The notes beneath the pieces are model-generated. The model saw nothing but the letters and a program-made list of their open reading frames with translations. It made no database searches and was not told where the DNA came from. 64,000 nucleotides of DNA from VRUE01 sp963812335. GTDB lineage: Bacteria; Actinomycetota; Thermoleophilia; Solirubrobacterales; 70-9. Location: NCBI GenBank assembly GCA_963812335.1, contig CAWEUU010000004.1:372001-436000 (forward strand). Direction: 5' to 3'. The translations under genes were made by a program, and so were the position numbers. Shown in pieces: positions 9,015 to 17,872 of the stretch (the first letter of the stretch is position 1; each line of letters begins with the position of its first letter).

Positions 9015-9691
9015 CCGCGTTCGATCGAAAGCTTTTCGATCAGCACGGTCTGTTTCGGTTTTTGCGCCGGCGTGCCGAGGCTGCCGATCCGTTCGACCAC
9101 GTCGAAACCCTGGTCTACTCTGCCGACGAGGGCGTATTCGGGCGGCAGGCCGGCGTCGGCGCTGAGCACGACGAAGAACTGGCTGCCGGAGCGCCCAGGT
9201 GGCTCGGCCGGGCTCTTCGCCATCGCGACCACGCCCTTGGTGTAGGCGAGGTTGGCGGGTGGCTTCTCGTCGACGCTGTAGCCGGGTCCGCCGGTGCCGG
9301 TTCCGAGCGGGTCGCCGCCCTGGATCACGAAGCCGGGTGCGACGCGGTGAAAGCCGAGGCCATCGTAGAAGCCTTCTTCGGCGAGGAAGACGAAGGAATT
9401 AACCGTCTTCGGCGCCCGCTGCGCATCGAGGGCGATCTCAAAGCTGCCACAGCTCGTTTCGACCACAGCGGTCACTTCCTCACCCTTCTTCAGCGTCTGC
9501 TTCGGCTTGCCGTAGCTGACCTGCTTCGGCTTCGGCGCCGCGACCCGCTCGCAGCCGGCGGCGCTCGCAGCCGTGGTCGAGTCGTCATCCCCACCGCCGC
9601 GCGAAATCAGGATCGCGGCGACGACGCCTGCCGCGATCAGTGCGAAGACGGCGAGCGCGATCCACTTGGTTCGATCCTGGGTGCCCTCCAC
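9011..9691 (-). CDS. Membrane-anchored cyclophilin-type peptidyl-prolyl isomerase
   Basis: The 226-aa protein starts at GTG. A single N-terminal transmembrane segment (about residues 11-30) is followed by a low-complexity linker and a cyclophilin domain. The domain shows the usual signatures GFHRVAPGFVIQGGDP and SGSQFFVV, with the active-site Arg-Val pair in FHRVAPGF. It likely assists folding of exported proteins on the outer face of the membrane. Transcription is toward the epoxide hydrolase; the divergent methyltransferase begins 27 bp upstream of its start. Confidence 0.92.
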   Translation of the reverse strand: MEGTQDRTKWIALAVFALIAAGVVAAILISRGGGDDDSTTAASAAGCERVAAPKPKQVSYGKPKQTLKKGEEVTAVVETSCGSFEIALDAQRAPKTVNSFVFLAEEGFYDGLGFHRVAPGFVIQGGDPLGTGTGGPGYSVDEKPPANLAYTKGVVAMAKSPAEPPGRSGSQFFVVLSADAGLPPEYALVGRVDQGFDVVERIGSLGTPAQKPKQTVLIEKLSIERG

Positions 9692-9718
9692 AGGCGCGGA
9701 ATCCTAGATGATCGGAGG

Positions 9719-10192
9719 ATGCCCTCGCCTTCGCTCACCGCGCTCGCCGCCGCTGTGCTGCACGTGCCGAAACCCCCCGAGCGAGCGCTCGAGGTCGGAT
9801 GCGGCGACGGCGACGGCGTGCTCTTCCTCGCCCGCGAGTACCCCGCCGCCCGCATCCGCGGCGTCGATCCCTCCGAGCCGGCGATCGCCGCCGCGGTCAA
9901 GCGGGTCGGGCTCGACCCCGAGGGCAGGGTCGCGTTCAAGCGGGGCGGCGGCCGCCTTCTCCCCTACCCAGGCGGCTTCTTCGACCTCGTCGCGCAGGTG
10001 GGAGGCCGGCTGCGCCCGGCCGAGCTGGCGCGGGTGACGAGGCCCGAGGGCCACCTGGTCCTGGTCGGCGAGTGGCGCCGGCTCGACTGGCGGCTCGGCA
10101 AGCGCGGCTTCGTCGCCGGCCGACACGGCGAGGCCGCGGGCGAGACTTTCCACATCTACCGCCTCGAAGCCGTCGACGGCGGCGCGGAATAG
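9719..10192 (+). CDS. Class I SAM-dependent methyltransferase, small
   Basis: The 157-aa protein contains the SAM-binding motif I ALEVGCGDGDGVLFLA followed by an acidic end of strand 2 (GVDPSEPA). The rest of the Rossmann fold is compact and the C-terminal substrate part is short. A purine-rich GGAGG directly abuts the ATG, so the start is a little uncertain. It is followed after 13 bp by the lipid-kinase-like gene and is probably co-transcribed. The substrate cannot be read from the sequence. Confidence 0.75.
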   Translation: MPSPSLTALAAAVLHVPKPPERALEVGCGDGDGVLFLAREYPAARIRGVDPSEPAIAAAVKRVGLDPEGRVAFKRGGGRLLPYPGGFFDLVAQVGGRLRPAELARVTRPEGHLVLVGEWRRLDWRLGKRGFVAGRHGEAAGETFHIYRLEAVDGGAE

Positions 10193-10205
10193 GCTGCCGC
10201 TCGCG

Positions 10206-11102
10206 ATGGGAGCCGATGCGATGCCGCTGGCGCTGCTGGTCAATCCGGCCTCGGCCCACGGGGGCGCCCTGAAGCTGCTGCCGCGGCTCGAGCAGGCGCT
10301 CGACGAGCGGCGGATCTCGTTTCGGGTCGAGCGCACGCGGGGGCTCGGGGACGGGGTCGAACGGGCGCTGCGCGCCGCTGAGACGGGCGAGACCCCCGTC
10401 GTGATCAGCGGCGACGGCCTGATCGGCGCGATCGGGGGCGCGCTCGCTGGCTCCGAGACCCCACTGGGCATCGTCCCAGGTGGCCGCGGCAACGACCTGG
10501 CGCGCGTGCTCGGCATCCCGAGGAAGCCGGAGGAGATTGTGGCGATGCTCGCGTCCGCGCAAACCAGGCGGATCGACGTGGGAGAGGTCAACGGCAAGCG
10601 CTTCCTCGGCATCGTCAGCGTCGGCTTCGACTCAGTCGCCAACGAGCGCGCCAACCAGACGAGGTGGCTGCGCGGCAATCTCGTCTACGCCTACGCCGGA
10701 GTGCGCACGCTGCTCGGCTGGAAGCCCGCCCGGTTCACGATCCGCGTCGGCGAGGAGAGCGAGCGTTTCAGCGGCTACTCGGTGTCGGTCGCCAACAGCA
10801 GCGCCTTCGGCGGCGGCATGTTCATCGCCCCCGACGCCGATCTGAGCGACGGTAAGTTCGACGTGGTGACCATCTCCGAGGTCGGCAAGCTGCGCTTCCT
10901 GAGTAACCTGCCCAGGGTGTTCAGGGGCACCCACGTCAACAAGGACGAGGTGCGCGTGTTCCGCGCCCCGCGGCTTGAGCTGAGCGCCAGCCGACCCTTC
11001 CCGGTCTACGCCGACGGCGAGCACCTGACCGACGCGCCCGCCTCGCTGCGGGTGCTGCCACGGGCGCTGAGCGTGATCGTTCCGCCGCGGGCCGGGGAGT
11101 GA
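10206..11102 (+). CDS. Diacylglycerol kinase/sphingosine kinase family lipid kinase
   Basis: The 298-aa protein of the DAGK catalytic-domain family has LLVNPASAHGG at the N-terminus, SGDGLIGAIGGAL at the nucleotide site (usual form GGDGT) and VPGGRGNDLARVLG, the family's most conserved loop. It phosphorylates a lipid such as diacylglycerol at the membrane. The stop overlaps the GTG start of murT by 4 bp, so it is probably part of the murT operon. A lipid kinase next to lipid II modification genes is consistent with recycling of envelope lipids, which is inference. Confidence 0.88.
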   Translation: MGADAMPLALLVNPASAHGGALKLLPRLEQALDERRISFRVERTRGLGDGVERALRAAETGETPVVISGDGLIGAIGGALAGSETPLGIVPGGRGNDLARVLGIPRKPEEIVAMLASAQTRRIDVGEVNGKRFLGIVSVGFDSVANERANQTRWLRGNLVYAYAGVRTLLGWKPARFTIRVGEESERFSGYSVSVANSSAFGGGMFIAPDADLSDGKFDVVTISEVGKLRFLSNLPRVFRGTHVNKDEVRVFRAPRLELSASRPFPVYADGEHLTDAPASLRVLPRALSVIVPPRAGE

Positions 11103-12490
11103 GCACGCGCCGCCGCGGCGCGCTCTTCGGCGCCAAGCGCCTCGCCGCCCGCGGGGTCGGCGCCGCCAGCCGGGCCAGCGGCCGCGGCGGCGGCACGACC
11201 CTGCCCGGGCGTCTGCTGCTGCGGCTCGACCCGCTTGCGATCGAACGACTCGGCGCGGGCCTCGACCGTGGCGTCACCCTGATCAGCGCCACCAACGGCA
11301 AGACGACGACAGCCGGAATGGTCGCGGCGCTGCTCGGCGCCGCCGGGCGCGAGCCGGTGCACAACCGGGCGGGCTCAAACATGACCTGGGGGATCGCCAC
11401 GGCACTGCTCGACCAGGAAGGCAGCGAGGGCCTGTTTGAGGTCGACGAGGCCTGGCTGCCGCGCGTCGCGACCGAGCTCAACCCCTCGCTGGTCGTGCTC
11501 GGCAACCTCTTCCGCGACCAGCTCGACCGCTATGGCGAGACCGAGCTCCTCGCCGACGAGTGGGCGAAGACCGTCGCTGCGCGAACCGGCCGCACGCGCT
11601 TCGCGCTCAACGCCGACGACCCGCTGATCGCCGACCTCGGCCGGGTCGGGGACGGCGGGCGCCGTAAGGGCGTCGTCTACTTCGGCATCGAGGACGCGAG
11701 CCAGGCGCTGCCTGAGCTGCAGCACGCCTTCGACGCCAAGCACTGCCGCCGTTGCGGCCATCCGTACGCCTACGAACGCGCCTTCGTCGGCCACCTCGGC
11801 CACTACAGCTGCCCCGAGTGTGGCGCCGACCGGCCGGCGCCGGACGTGGCCGCGACGCGGATCGAACTGCATGGCATGCGCGGCTCCTCGCTCACGGTCC
11901 GCACCCCCGCCGGCGAGCTCGAGATCGAGCTGCCGGTGCCGGGCCTCTACAACGTCTACAACGCGCTCGCGGCGATCGCCGCGGCATTGGAGCTGGCGAT
12001 CGAGCCGGGGCTGATCGCCTCCGCGCTCGGCGAGCTGCGCGGCGCCTTCGGCCGGGTCGAGACGGTCGCGGTCGGCGAGACGCCGGTCTCGATCCTGCTG
12101 ATCAAGAATCCGGCCGGGGCCAACGAGGTCCTGCGCACGCTGCGACTTGAGGCCGGGGCGAATGAGATCGACCTCTGGATCGCGCTCAACGACGGCGTCG
12201 CCGACGGCCGCGACGTCTCCTGGATCTGGGACGCCGACTTCGAGCTGCTGGCGGGCGCCGTGCGGCGGGTCACCTGCGCCGGCACCCGCGCGCCGGAGAT
12301 GGCGCTGCGACTCAAGTACGCCGGCTGGCCCGAGAGCGCAATCGCCGTGGAGGCCGATATCGAGGACTCGCTGGACCGAGCCGTTGCGGGGGCGCCCGGG
12401 CGACTGTTCGCGCTGCCGACCTATACAGCGCTACTCGAGCTGCACCGGTTGCTGTCAGGTCGAGGCCTTACGCAGGAGTTCTGGCGATGA
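11099..12490 (+). CDS. murT: Lipid II isoglutaminyl synthase, MurT subunit
   Basis: The 463-aa Mur-ligase-like protein has the ATP P-loop ISATNGKTTTAGM, a central ligase domain and a four-cysteine zinc ribbon (HCRRCGH ... CPECGAD, about residues 218-242) found in MurT but not in MurC-F. The C-terminal DUF1727 region is present. With GatD it amidates the alpha-carboxyl of D-Glu in lipid II using glutamine-derived ammonia. In most genomes gatD follows directly; here a methyltransferase gene lies between them, overlapping the murT stop by 4 bp (ATGA). Confidence 0.93.
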   Translation: MSTRRRGALFGAKRLAARGVGAASRASGRGGGTTLPGRLLLRLDPLAIERLGAGLDRGVTLISATNGKTTTAGMVAALLGAAGREPVHNRAGSNMTWGIATALLDQEGSEGLFEVDEAWLPRVATELNPSLVVLGNLFRDQLDRYGETELLADEWAKTVAARTGRTRFALNADDPLIADLGRVGDGGRRKGVVYFGIEDASQALPELQHAFDAKHCRRCGHPYAYERAFVGHLGHYSCPECGADRPAPDVAATRIELHGMRGSSLTVRTPAGELEIELPVPGLYNVYNALAAIAAALELAIEPGLIASALGELRGAFGRVETVAVGETPVSILLIKNPAGANEVLRTLRLEAGANEIDLWIALNDGVADGRDVSWIWDADFELLAGAVRRVTCAGTRAPEMALRLKYAGWPESAIAVEADIEDSLDRAVAGAPGRLFALPTYTALLELHRLLSGRGLTQEFWR

Positions 12491-13281
12491 ATGGCCAGTG
12501 GCGGGCGGGTCCTCTCGCGGGGAGTGGGTCCCCGCCTCACCCGGCGGGAACCCACATCCGCACGCCACCCGCCCGAGACGCATCGGTGATTTGGCACGAC
12601 GTGGAGTGTGGGAGCTACGACGCCGACCTGGCGCTTTGGGAGGAGCTGGCGGGAAGATCCACACTTGACCTCGGTTGTGGGACGGGGCGCGTGGCGATCC
12701 ATCTGGCTCGTCGGGGACACGCGGTGATAGGCGTGGACGGCCAGTCTGCGTTCGTGAACGCTTTCAACGAACGTGCCGCACAGCTTCCCGCGATCGCGCT
12801 CATCGGCGATGCAAAGAGCTTTCAGCTGGATTCGGTCTTCGATGCCGTGCTGGCGCCGATGCAGTTGATCCAGTTACTTGCCGATGTGACAGAGCGCCAG
12901 GCGTGTCTGCGCTGCGTGGCGGCACACCTGAGGCCTGGCGGGCTCGCAGCGTTCGCGATCGTCGAGGGGGTACCGGAGCCCGTCGAGGGCCCTCCTCCCC
13001 TCCCCGATACGCGCGAGGTCGACGGTTGGGTCTTCTCGAGCCTGCCGATCGAGGCTGCCGTCGGGGCCGATGGGCTCCGGGCACGGCGGTTGCGCCAGAC
13101 GGTCTCTCCGGCGGGCGAGCTCGGCGAGGAGCTCGACGAGATCCTGCTGGCGATGCTCGACGCATCCGCCGTCGAGCGTGAGGCCGAAGAGGCCGGACTG
13201 AGGCCGGCGGGACGGCGCGCCGTCCCGCCCACCGCCGACCATGTCGGCTCGACCGTCGTCGTGCTCGAAAGGCCTGCCTGA
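12487..13281 (+). CDS. Class I methyltransferase embedded between murT and gatD
   Basis: The protein is up to 264 aa with a SAM motif I (LDLGCGTGRVAIHLARRG), an acidic loop (GVDGQSAF) and the post-I segment GDAKSFQLD. The ATG overlaps the murT stop and the TGA overlaps the gatD ATG, so all three genes are translationally linked. The first ~33 residues are Gly/Pro/Arg-rich and come from a foldback sequence at 12502-12575. A GTG at 12586 could give a shorter protein starting VIWHDVE. The substrate is unknown; the context suggests a cell-envelope intermediate. Confidence 0.8.
   Translation: MNGQWRAGPLAGSGSPPHPAGTHIRTPPARDASVIWHDVECGSYDADLALWEELAGRSTLDLGCGTGRVAIHLARRGHAVIGVDGQSAFVNAFNERAAQLPAIALIGDAKSFQLDSVFDAVLAPMQLIQLLADVTERQACLRCVAAHLRPGGLAAFAIVEGVPEPVEGPPPLPDTREVDGWVFSSLPIEAAVGADGLRARRLRQTVSPAGELGEELDEILLAMLDASAVEREAEEAGLRPAGRRAVPPTADHVGSTVVVLERPA
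12502..12575. repeat. Nested inverted repeat at 5' end of the methyltransferase gene
   Basis: The outer arms CGGGCGGGT (12502-12510) and ACCCGCCCG (12567-12575) enclose a strong inner hairpin. The inner arms of 13 bases at 12524-12536 and 12543-12555 differ at one position, with a 6-base loop. The sequence lies in frame just after the methyltransferase ATG and encodes its atypical Pro/Gly-rich N-terminus. It could be a small inserted palindromic element or an mRNA structure tuning translation between murT and the methyltransferase. Confidence 0.65.
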
Positions 13282-14015
13282 TGGAGTTGCGCGTTCTCGC
13301 CCTCTACCCGGAGCAGATGAACATCTACGCCGACCGGGGCAACATCGTCTTCCTGCAGCGGCGCTGCGAATGGCGCGGGATCGAATTCTCCTACGCGGCC
13401 GCCGGCCCCGGCGAGGAAATCGACCCGGGCGCCCACGATCTGCTCTACCTCGGCGGCGGCCAGGACCGCGACCAACGCGCCGTCGCCGCCGACATGGTCG
13501 CCGGCAAGCGCAGGGCACTGGCCGCTGCGGTCGGCGACGGCGCCGTCATGCTCGCCGTCTGCGGCGGCTACCAGCTACTCGGCCACAGCTACCAGCTCGA
13601 CGAGGAGCGCCTACCCGGTCTTGGCCTGGTCGAGCTGGAGACGGTACGTGAGCCGGGCGAGCGGCTGATCGGCAACGTCGCGATCGAGGCCGACCTCGGC
13701 GATGGGCCGCGGACGATCGCCGGCTTCGAGAACCACGGCGGGCGCACCTACCTCGGCGAGGGTGCCACCCCGCTCGGCCGCGTGCTCAAGGGATTCGGCA
13801 ACAACGGCAGGGATGGCTTCGAGGGGGTCCGCCGTGACAACCTCTTCGGCACCTACCTGCACGGCCCGCTGCTGCCCAAGAACGCCTGGCTTGCCGACAG
13901 TCTGATCGGGCTCGCGCTGAAGCGCCGCTACGGCGCTGCACCCGCTTTGGAGCCGCTCGACGACCGGCTCGAGCTCGCTGCGCAGGCCTGCGCCCGGGAT
14001 ATCGCGCTCGGCTGA
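13281..14015 (+). CDS. gatD: Lipid II isoglutaminyl synthase, GatD glutamine amidotransferase subunit
   Basis: The 244-aa protein is a class I (triad-type) glutamine amidotransferase related to CobB/CobQ. The nucleophile Cys is in MLAVCGGYQLLGHSY near residue 94, and a His is in GTYLHGPLLPKN. The N-terminal LYPEQMNIYADRGN is typical of GatD. It supplies ammonia to MurT for amidation of D-Glu in lipid II. The start codon overlaps the stop of the preceding methyltransferase. The dut gene is convergent and begins 1 bp after its stop. Confidence 0.93.
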   Translation: MELRVLALYPEQMNIYADRGNIVFLQRRCEWRGIEFSYAAAGPGEEIDPGAHDLLYLGGGQDRDQRAVAADMVAGKRRALAAAVGDGAVMLAVCGGYQLLGHSYQLDEERLPGLGLVELETVREPGERLIGNVAIEADLGDGPRTIAGFENHGGRTYLGEGATPLGRVLKGFGNNGRDGFEGVRRDNLFGTYLHGPLLPKNAWLADSLIGLALKRRYGAAPALEPLDDRLELAAQACARDIALG

Positions 14016-14016
14016 G

Positions 14017-14448
14017 TCAGCGGCCGCTGGAGCCGAAGCCGCCGCCCCCGCGGGCAGACTCGCTGAGCGATTCCACCTCGACCGGCTCGGGCAGTCCGAC
14101 CGGCGCCACAACCAGCTGCGAGATCCGCTCGCCAGGCTCGATTCGGAAGGTCTCCGCCGGGTCAGTGTTGAGCAGCAGCACCCGCACTTCGCCGCGATAG
14201 CCGGCGTCGATCAGCCCCGGGCTGTTGACCAGCGCGATCCCATGATCCCGCGCCAGCCCCGAGCGCGGCAAAATCAGCCCCGCATACCCCTCGGGGATCT
14301 CCACCGCAACCCCGGTACCGACACTCCACCTCTCTCCCGGCCCCAGATGCGCCGCCTCGCACGAATAAAGATCCAATCCAGCATCCCCCGCATGCGCCCG
14401 CTTAGGCACCGTGGCGTCCTCATTCAGCTTTGCGACACGGAGCTCCAC
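14017..14448 (-). CDS. dut: Deoxyuridine 5'-triphosphate nucleotidohydrolase (dUTPase)
   Basis: The 143-aa trimeric dUTPase hydrolyses dUTP to dUMP and pyrophosphate, preventing uracil incorporation and feeding dTMP synthesis. All five motifs are visible: AGDAGLDLYS, PRSGLARDHG, NSPGLIDAGYRGE, RIEPGERISQLV and GGGGFGSSGR at the C-terminus. I chose the GTG at 14446-14448 (VELRVAKLN). A longer frame extends upstream but only through the foldback element at 14477-14593 and has no family similarity. Confidence 0.95.
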   Translation of the reverse strand: MELRVAKLNEDATVPKRAHAGDAGLDLYSCEAAHLGPGERWSVGTGVAVEIPEGYAGLILPRSGLARDHGIALVNSPGLIDAGYRGEVRVLLLNTDPAETFRIEPGERISQLVVAPVGLPEPVEVESLSESARGGGGFGSSGR

Positions 14449-14476
14449 CGGCGAGCACCCTACAACGCCCACGAGG

Positions 14477-14593
14477 GAGTGCGGGGGTGTCCCCCAGCGC
14501 AGCGGCGTCCGTTTTTCGCCCCAGCGGCAACCTCGGACGGCCGCCCGCGACACTGGCGAAAAACCCAGCAAGCAGGGGGACACCCCCGCGCTC
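14477..14593. repeat. Foldback element A (117 bp) between dut and hflX
   Basis: The terminal inverted repeats of 19 bases (14477-14495 and 14575-14593) match at 18 positions and carry the core GGGGGTGTCCCCC/GGGGGACACCCCC. A nested inner pair follows (GTTTTTCGCC near 14510 and GGCGAAAAAC near 14556). Size and two-layer design match the element at 44888-45002. It ends 2 bp before the hflX stop, so its transcript could fold as an hflX terminator-like structure. No coding signal is evident inside. Confidence 0.75.
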
Positions 14594-14594
14594 C

Positions 14595-15926
14595 CTACGC
14601 CGCGGTGCTGAGGTCCTTGAACCGGTGCAGCTCCGCCACCGGCACCTTGGCATGCACCAGCACCCCGTCCGCCCGCTCGGTCCGCTCCAGATCCCCGGCC
14701 ACCTCGTGCAGCTCGTGCAGCCGCGCCCCCTCGCTGTAGGGCACGAGCAACTCGACCTCGGCCAGGGTGTCCTCGAAGGCGCGCTCGACCCGCTCGCGCA
14801 GGGTCTCGATCCCCTCGCCGCTGAGCGCCGAGACCAGGACGGCAGCGGGATGGCGAAGCATCGCCTCGCGGCGCGCGTCCTCGTCAAGCAGATCGGCCTT
14901 GTTGAGCACCAGCAGGCGCGGCTTCTCGCCGGCGCCGATCTCCCCCAGCACTGAATCGACGGCGGCGAGGTCAACCACTCGCCGCTCCTCCGGCGCGGCG
15001 GCGTCGACCACCTGCAGGACCAGATCGGCCAGTACGGTCTCCTCCAGGGTCGCCTTGAACGCCTCGACCAGCTGGTGAGGCAGCTTTTCGATGAAGCCGA
15101 CCGTGTCGGTGAAGAGGAAGTCGCGGCCCGAGAGCGCAACGCTGCGGGTGGTCGGATCGAGCGTGTGGAAGAGGCGATCGCCCACGCCGACCTCCTCGGT
15201 CCCGGTCAACGCGTTGAGCAGGGTCGACTTACCCGCGTTCGTGTAGCCGGCCAACGCCACCCGGGGCAGCGAGGAGCTCTCGCGCCGCGCCCGCATCACG
15301 CCGCGGTTGCGCTCGAGCCGGCCGAGACGGCGGCGCAGCGCCGCGATCCGGTCGCGGGCGAGGCGCCGGTCGGTCTCGATCTGGCTCTCGCCCGGGCCCC
15401 TGGTGCCGATGCCGCCATCCATGCGGCCAGCACCGAGGCGCTCGAGGTGGGTCCAGAGCCCCCGCATGCGCGCCATGTTGTACTCGAGCTGGGCCAGCTC
15501 GACCTGCAGCTTGCCCTCGGCAGAGTGGGCGTGGTCGGCGAAGATGTCGAGGATCACCGCGGTGCGATCGATTACCGGGACGCCCAGGGCCGCCTCCAGG
15601 TTGCGCTCCTGCCGCGGCGCCAACTCGTCGTCGCAGGCGACCAGGTTGGCATCGCAGGCAGCGATCTGACGCTTGACCTCGGTCAGCTTGCCGCGCCCCA
15701 GGTAGCGATCCGGGTCCGGCGTGTCGCGCTGCTGAATCGCCTCCCCCGCCGTCGCGACACCCGCGGTCCTCAGCAGCTCCTTCAGCTCGGCGAGCGGATC
15801 GCCATCGCCCCCGTCGGTGACGATTCCTAACGCCAGCGCCCGCTGGCGGGCGCGCGGATTGGTCACGCCGGCGCCGTTGGCGGCGTACCGCGTCTCCTTG
15901 TCGCGCCCGTTCCTCGATCGATCCAC
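14595..15926 (-). CDS. hflX: Ribosome-associated GTPase HflX
   Basis: The 443-aa protein has an N-terminal nucleotide-binding HflX domain, then a glycine-rich linker (GGIGTRGPGESQIE) and a GTPase domain. The G motifs are G1 GYTNAGKST, G3 DTVGF and G4 NKAD. HflX rescues or splits stalled ribosomes under stress. The GTG start (15926) gives a basic N-terminal tail. The gene lies in the recA-miaB-miaA-dapF-hflX neighbourhood commonly seen in actinobacteria, and its end abuts foldback element A. Confidence 0.95.
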   Translation of the reverse strand: MDRSRNGRDKETRYAANGAGVTNPRARQRALALGIVTDGGDGDPLAELKELLRTAGVATAGEAIQQRDTPDPDRYLGRGKLTEVKRQIAACDANLVACDDELAPRQERNLEAALGVPVIDRTAVILDIFADHAHSAEGKLQVELAQLEYNMARMRGLWTHLERLGAGRMDGGIGTRGPGESQIETDRRLARDRIAALRRRLGRLERNRGVMRARRESSSLPRVALAGYTNAGKSTLLNALTGTEEVGVGDRLFHTLDPTTRSVALSGRDFLFTDTVGFIEKLPHQLVEAFKATLEETVLADLVLQVVDAAAPEERRVVDLAAVDSVLGEIGAGEKPRLLVLNKADLLDEDARREAMLRHPAAVLVSALSGEGIETLRERVERAFEDTLAEVELLVPYSEGARLHELHEVAGDLERTERADGVLVHAKVPVAELHRFKDLSTAA

Positions 15927-15973
15927 TCGGCTCGATTGTAGGCGGAGGCGTCACCTGGATAGGCTTCGCGGTC

Positions 15974-16969
15974 GTGAAGGTCTTCCTGACCGGGGCAACG
16001 GGGTTCATCGGCGGCGCTGTCGCCCGCCAGCTGCGCGAGCGCGGCGACGAGGTCGCCTGCCTCGTCCGCGACCCGGCCAAGGCGGACGAGCTGACGGCGT
16101 TCGGGTGCAGTCTCATCAGCGGCGACCTCGGCGACAGCGAGGCGATCCGCAGGGGAATGGACGGCTGCGACGCGGTCGTCCATGCCGCCGCGATGTACAA
16201 GGTCGGGATCCCCGCCAAGCAACATCCCGCGATGTGGGAGGCGAACGTCGCCGGCACCGAGAACGTGCTCAGGGTGGCGAGCGAATCGAACGTCGACAAG
16301 CTCGTTTACGTCTCCACCGTCGGCATCTTCGGCAACACCCATCGCCAGGTCGTCGATGAGAGCTACGAGCACCCGGGCAAGGAGTTCACCTCCTACTACG
16401 AGGAGACCAAGCTCGAGGCGCACAGGGTGGCGAGGCGGATGATCGCCGACGGACTACCCGGCACGATCGTCCAGCCGGGTGGCGTCTACGGGCCCGGCGA
16501 CACCTCGCAGGTGGCCGACCTGCTGGCGGAATTCTTCGCCGGCAGATTGGTCCTGATGCCCTTCCCCGAGCTGGGCATCTGCCTCAGCCACGTCGACGAC
16601 ATCGCCGCCGGCATCCTGCTCGCGCTCGATCGGGGCAAGGTTGGCGAGGCCTACGTGCTAAGCGGGCCGGTGACGACGATGCGCGAGGCGATCGAGACCG
16701 TCGCCCATGCGACCGGGCGCAAGGCGCCGAAGCGGGCGATGCCGGTGCCGGTGATGAAGGCGCTGACGCCGGTAGGGGCGCTGGTCGGCAAGCTGATGGG
16801 CCAACCGCCCAACCTGCGCGAGCTGATCTCCTCCGCCGACGGCGTCACCTTCTGGGCAAGCCACGAGAAGGCCAGCCGCGAGCTCGGATACGCGCCACGC
16901 GGCATGGAGGAGGGCCTGCGCCAGACCCTGGCGGCCGACGACCGCTTCCCGGACCCAACACCAGCCTGA
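15974..16969 (+). CDS. NAD(P)-dependent epimerase/reductase, extended SDR family
   Basis: The 331-aa extended short-chain dehydrogenase has the nucleotide motif TGATGFIGG, the VVHAAAMYKVG strand and the catalytic YYEETK (YxxxK) with an upstream Ser/Thr in VYVSTVG. It resembles dihydroflavonol-4-reductase/hopanoid-associated sugar-epimerase-like enzymes; the exact substrate is not evident. It starts at GTG and is followed after 15 bp by an MBL-fold hydrolase in the same direction, suggesting co-transcription. Confidence 0.85.
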   Translation: MKVFLTGATGFIGGAVARQLRERGDEVACLVRDPAKADELTAFGCSLISGDLGDSEAIRRGMDGCDAVVHAAAMYKVGIPAKQHPAMWEANVAGTENVLRVASESNVDKLVYVSTVGIFGNTHRQVVDESYEHPGKEFTSYYEETKLEAHRVARRMIADGLPGTIVQPGGVYGPGDTSQVADLLAEFFAGRLVLMPFPELGICLSHVDDIAAGILLALDRGKVGEAYVLSGPVTTMREAIETVAHATGRKAPKRAMPVPVMKALTPVGALVGKLMGQPPNLRELISSADGVTFWASHEKASRELGYAPRGMEEGLRQTLAADDRFPDPTPA

Positions 16970-16984
16970 CCGGGCCGAGCGGCG

Positions 16985-17872
16985 ATGCGGGTCATCGACG
17001 TCGAGCACCTCGGCCGTCCGCATGTGATCGGCTGCTGGCAGGTCGGGGACGCGCTGATCGACCCCGGGCCCGAGTCCTCGCTGCAGACGCTGCTGGGCGC
17101 ACTCGGAGAAGAACAGCCGCGGGCGCTGCTGCTGACCCACATCCACCTCGACCACGCCGCCGCGACCGGCGCCCTGGTGCGGCGCTGGCCCGAGCTCGAG
17201 GTCTACGTGCATGAGCGTGGCGCGCCGCATCTGATCGACCCGAGCAGGCTGCTGGCCAGCGCCGAACGCCTCTATGGCGACCAGATGGAGCGGCTCTGGG
17301 GCGAGATCGTGCCGGTGCCGGAGCAGAACGTGAGGCCCCTGGGCGGCGGCGAGCGGGTGCTCGGCATGCGCGTCGCCTACACCCCCGGCCACGCCTCTCA
17401 CCACGTCAGCTACCTGCAGGAGGAGAGCGGCGCCGCCTTCGTCGGCGACGTCGCCGCTGTGCGCATCCCCGGAGTCGACCTCGTCGTCCCCCCCACGCCG
17501 CCGCCCGACATCGACATCGAGACCTGGATCGACTCGATCGAGACCGTCCAAGCCTGGCAGCCCACCCGCCTCGCCCTCACCCACTTCGGCGCAATCGACG
17601 ACCCCCTCCCCCACCTGGCCCTGGTCAAGGATCGCCTGCGCGAAGAGGCAGACCTTGCCCGTGACCTACCTGAGGAAGCCTACGAAGCCAGACACCGCGA
17701 CCGAGTGTCCGCCAGCTCCACCAGCGAGGATGCAGCGACCCAGATGCTCCAATCCGTCCCCCCGCAGTACCAGTGGCGCGGGCTGGACCGATACTGGAGC
17801 AAGTTAAGTGAGAGACAAGAGGCGTCCCACCTCAAGCCAAATGCTCGCGCATCCGCTCGACCGCCTCGGTAA
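16985..17872 (+). CDS. MBL-fold metallo-hydrolase
   Basis: The 295-aa metallo-beta-lactamase-fold protein has the metal motif THIHLDHA (HxHxDH), a second His in PGHASHH, the bridging Asp in VGDVAAV and the last His in LTHFGA, so the dinuclear site is complete. A helical C-terminal domain follows. It probably hydrolyses a thioester or lactone in the cytoplasm. Its last ~14 codons overlap the 3' end of the convergent aminotransferase gene by 41 bp, an unusually long convergent overlap. Confidence 0.85.
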   Translation: MRVIDVEHLGRPHVIGCWQVGDALIDPGPESSLQTLLGALGEEQPRALLLTHIHLDHAAATGALVRRWPELEVYVHERGAPHLIDPSRLLASAERLYGDQMERLWGEIVPVPEQNVRPLGGGERVLGMRVAYTPGHASHHVSYLQEESGAAFVGDVAAVRIPGVDLVVPPTPPPDIDIETWIDSIETVQAWQPTRLALTHFGAIDDPLPHLALVKDRLREEADLARDLPEEAYEARHRDRVSASSTSEDAATQMLQSVPPQYQWRGLDRYWSKLSERQEASHLKPNARASARPPR

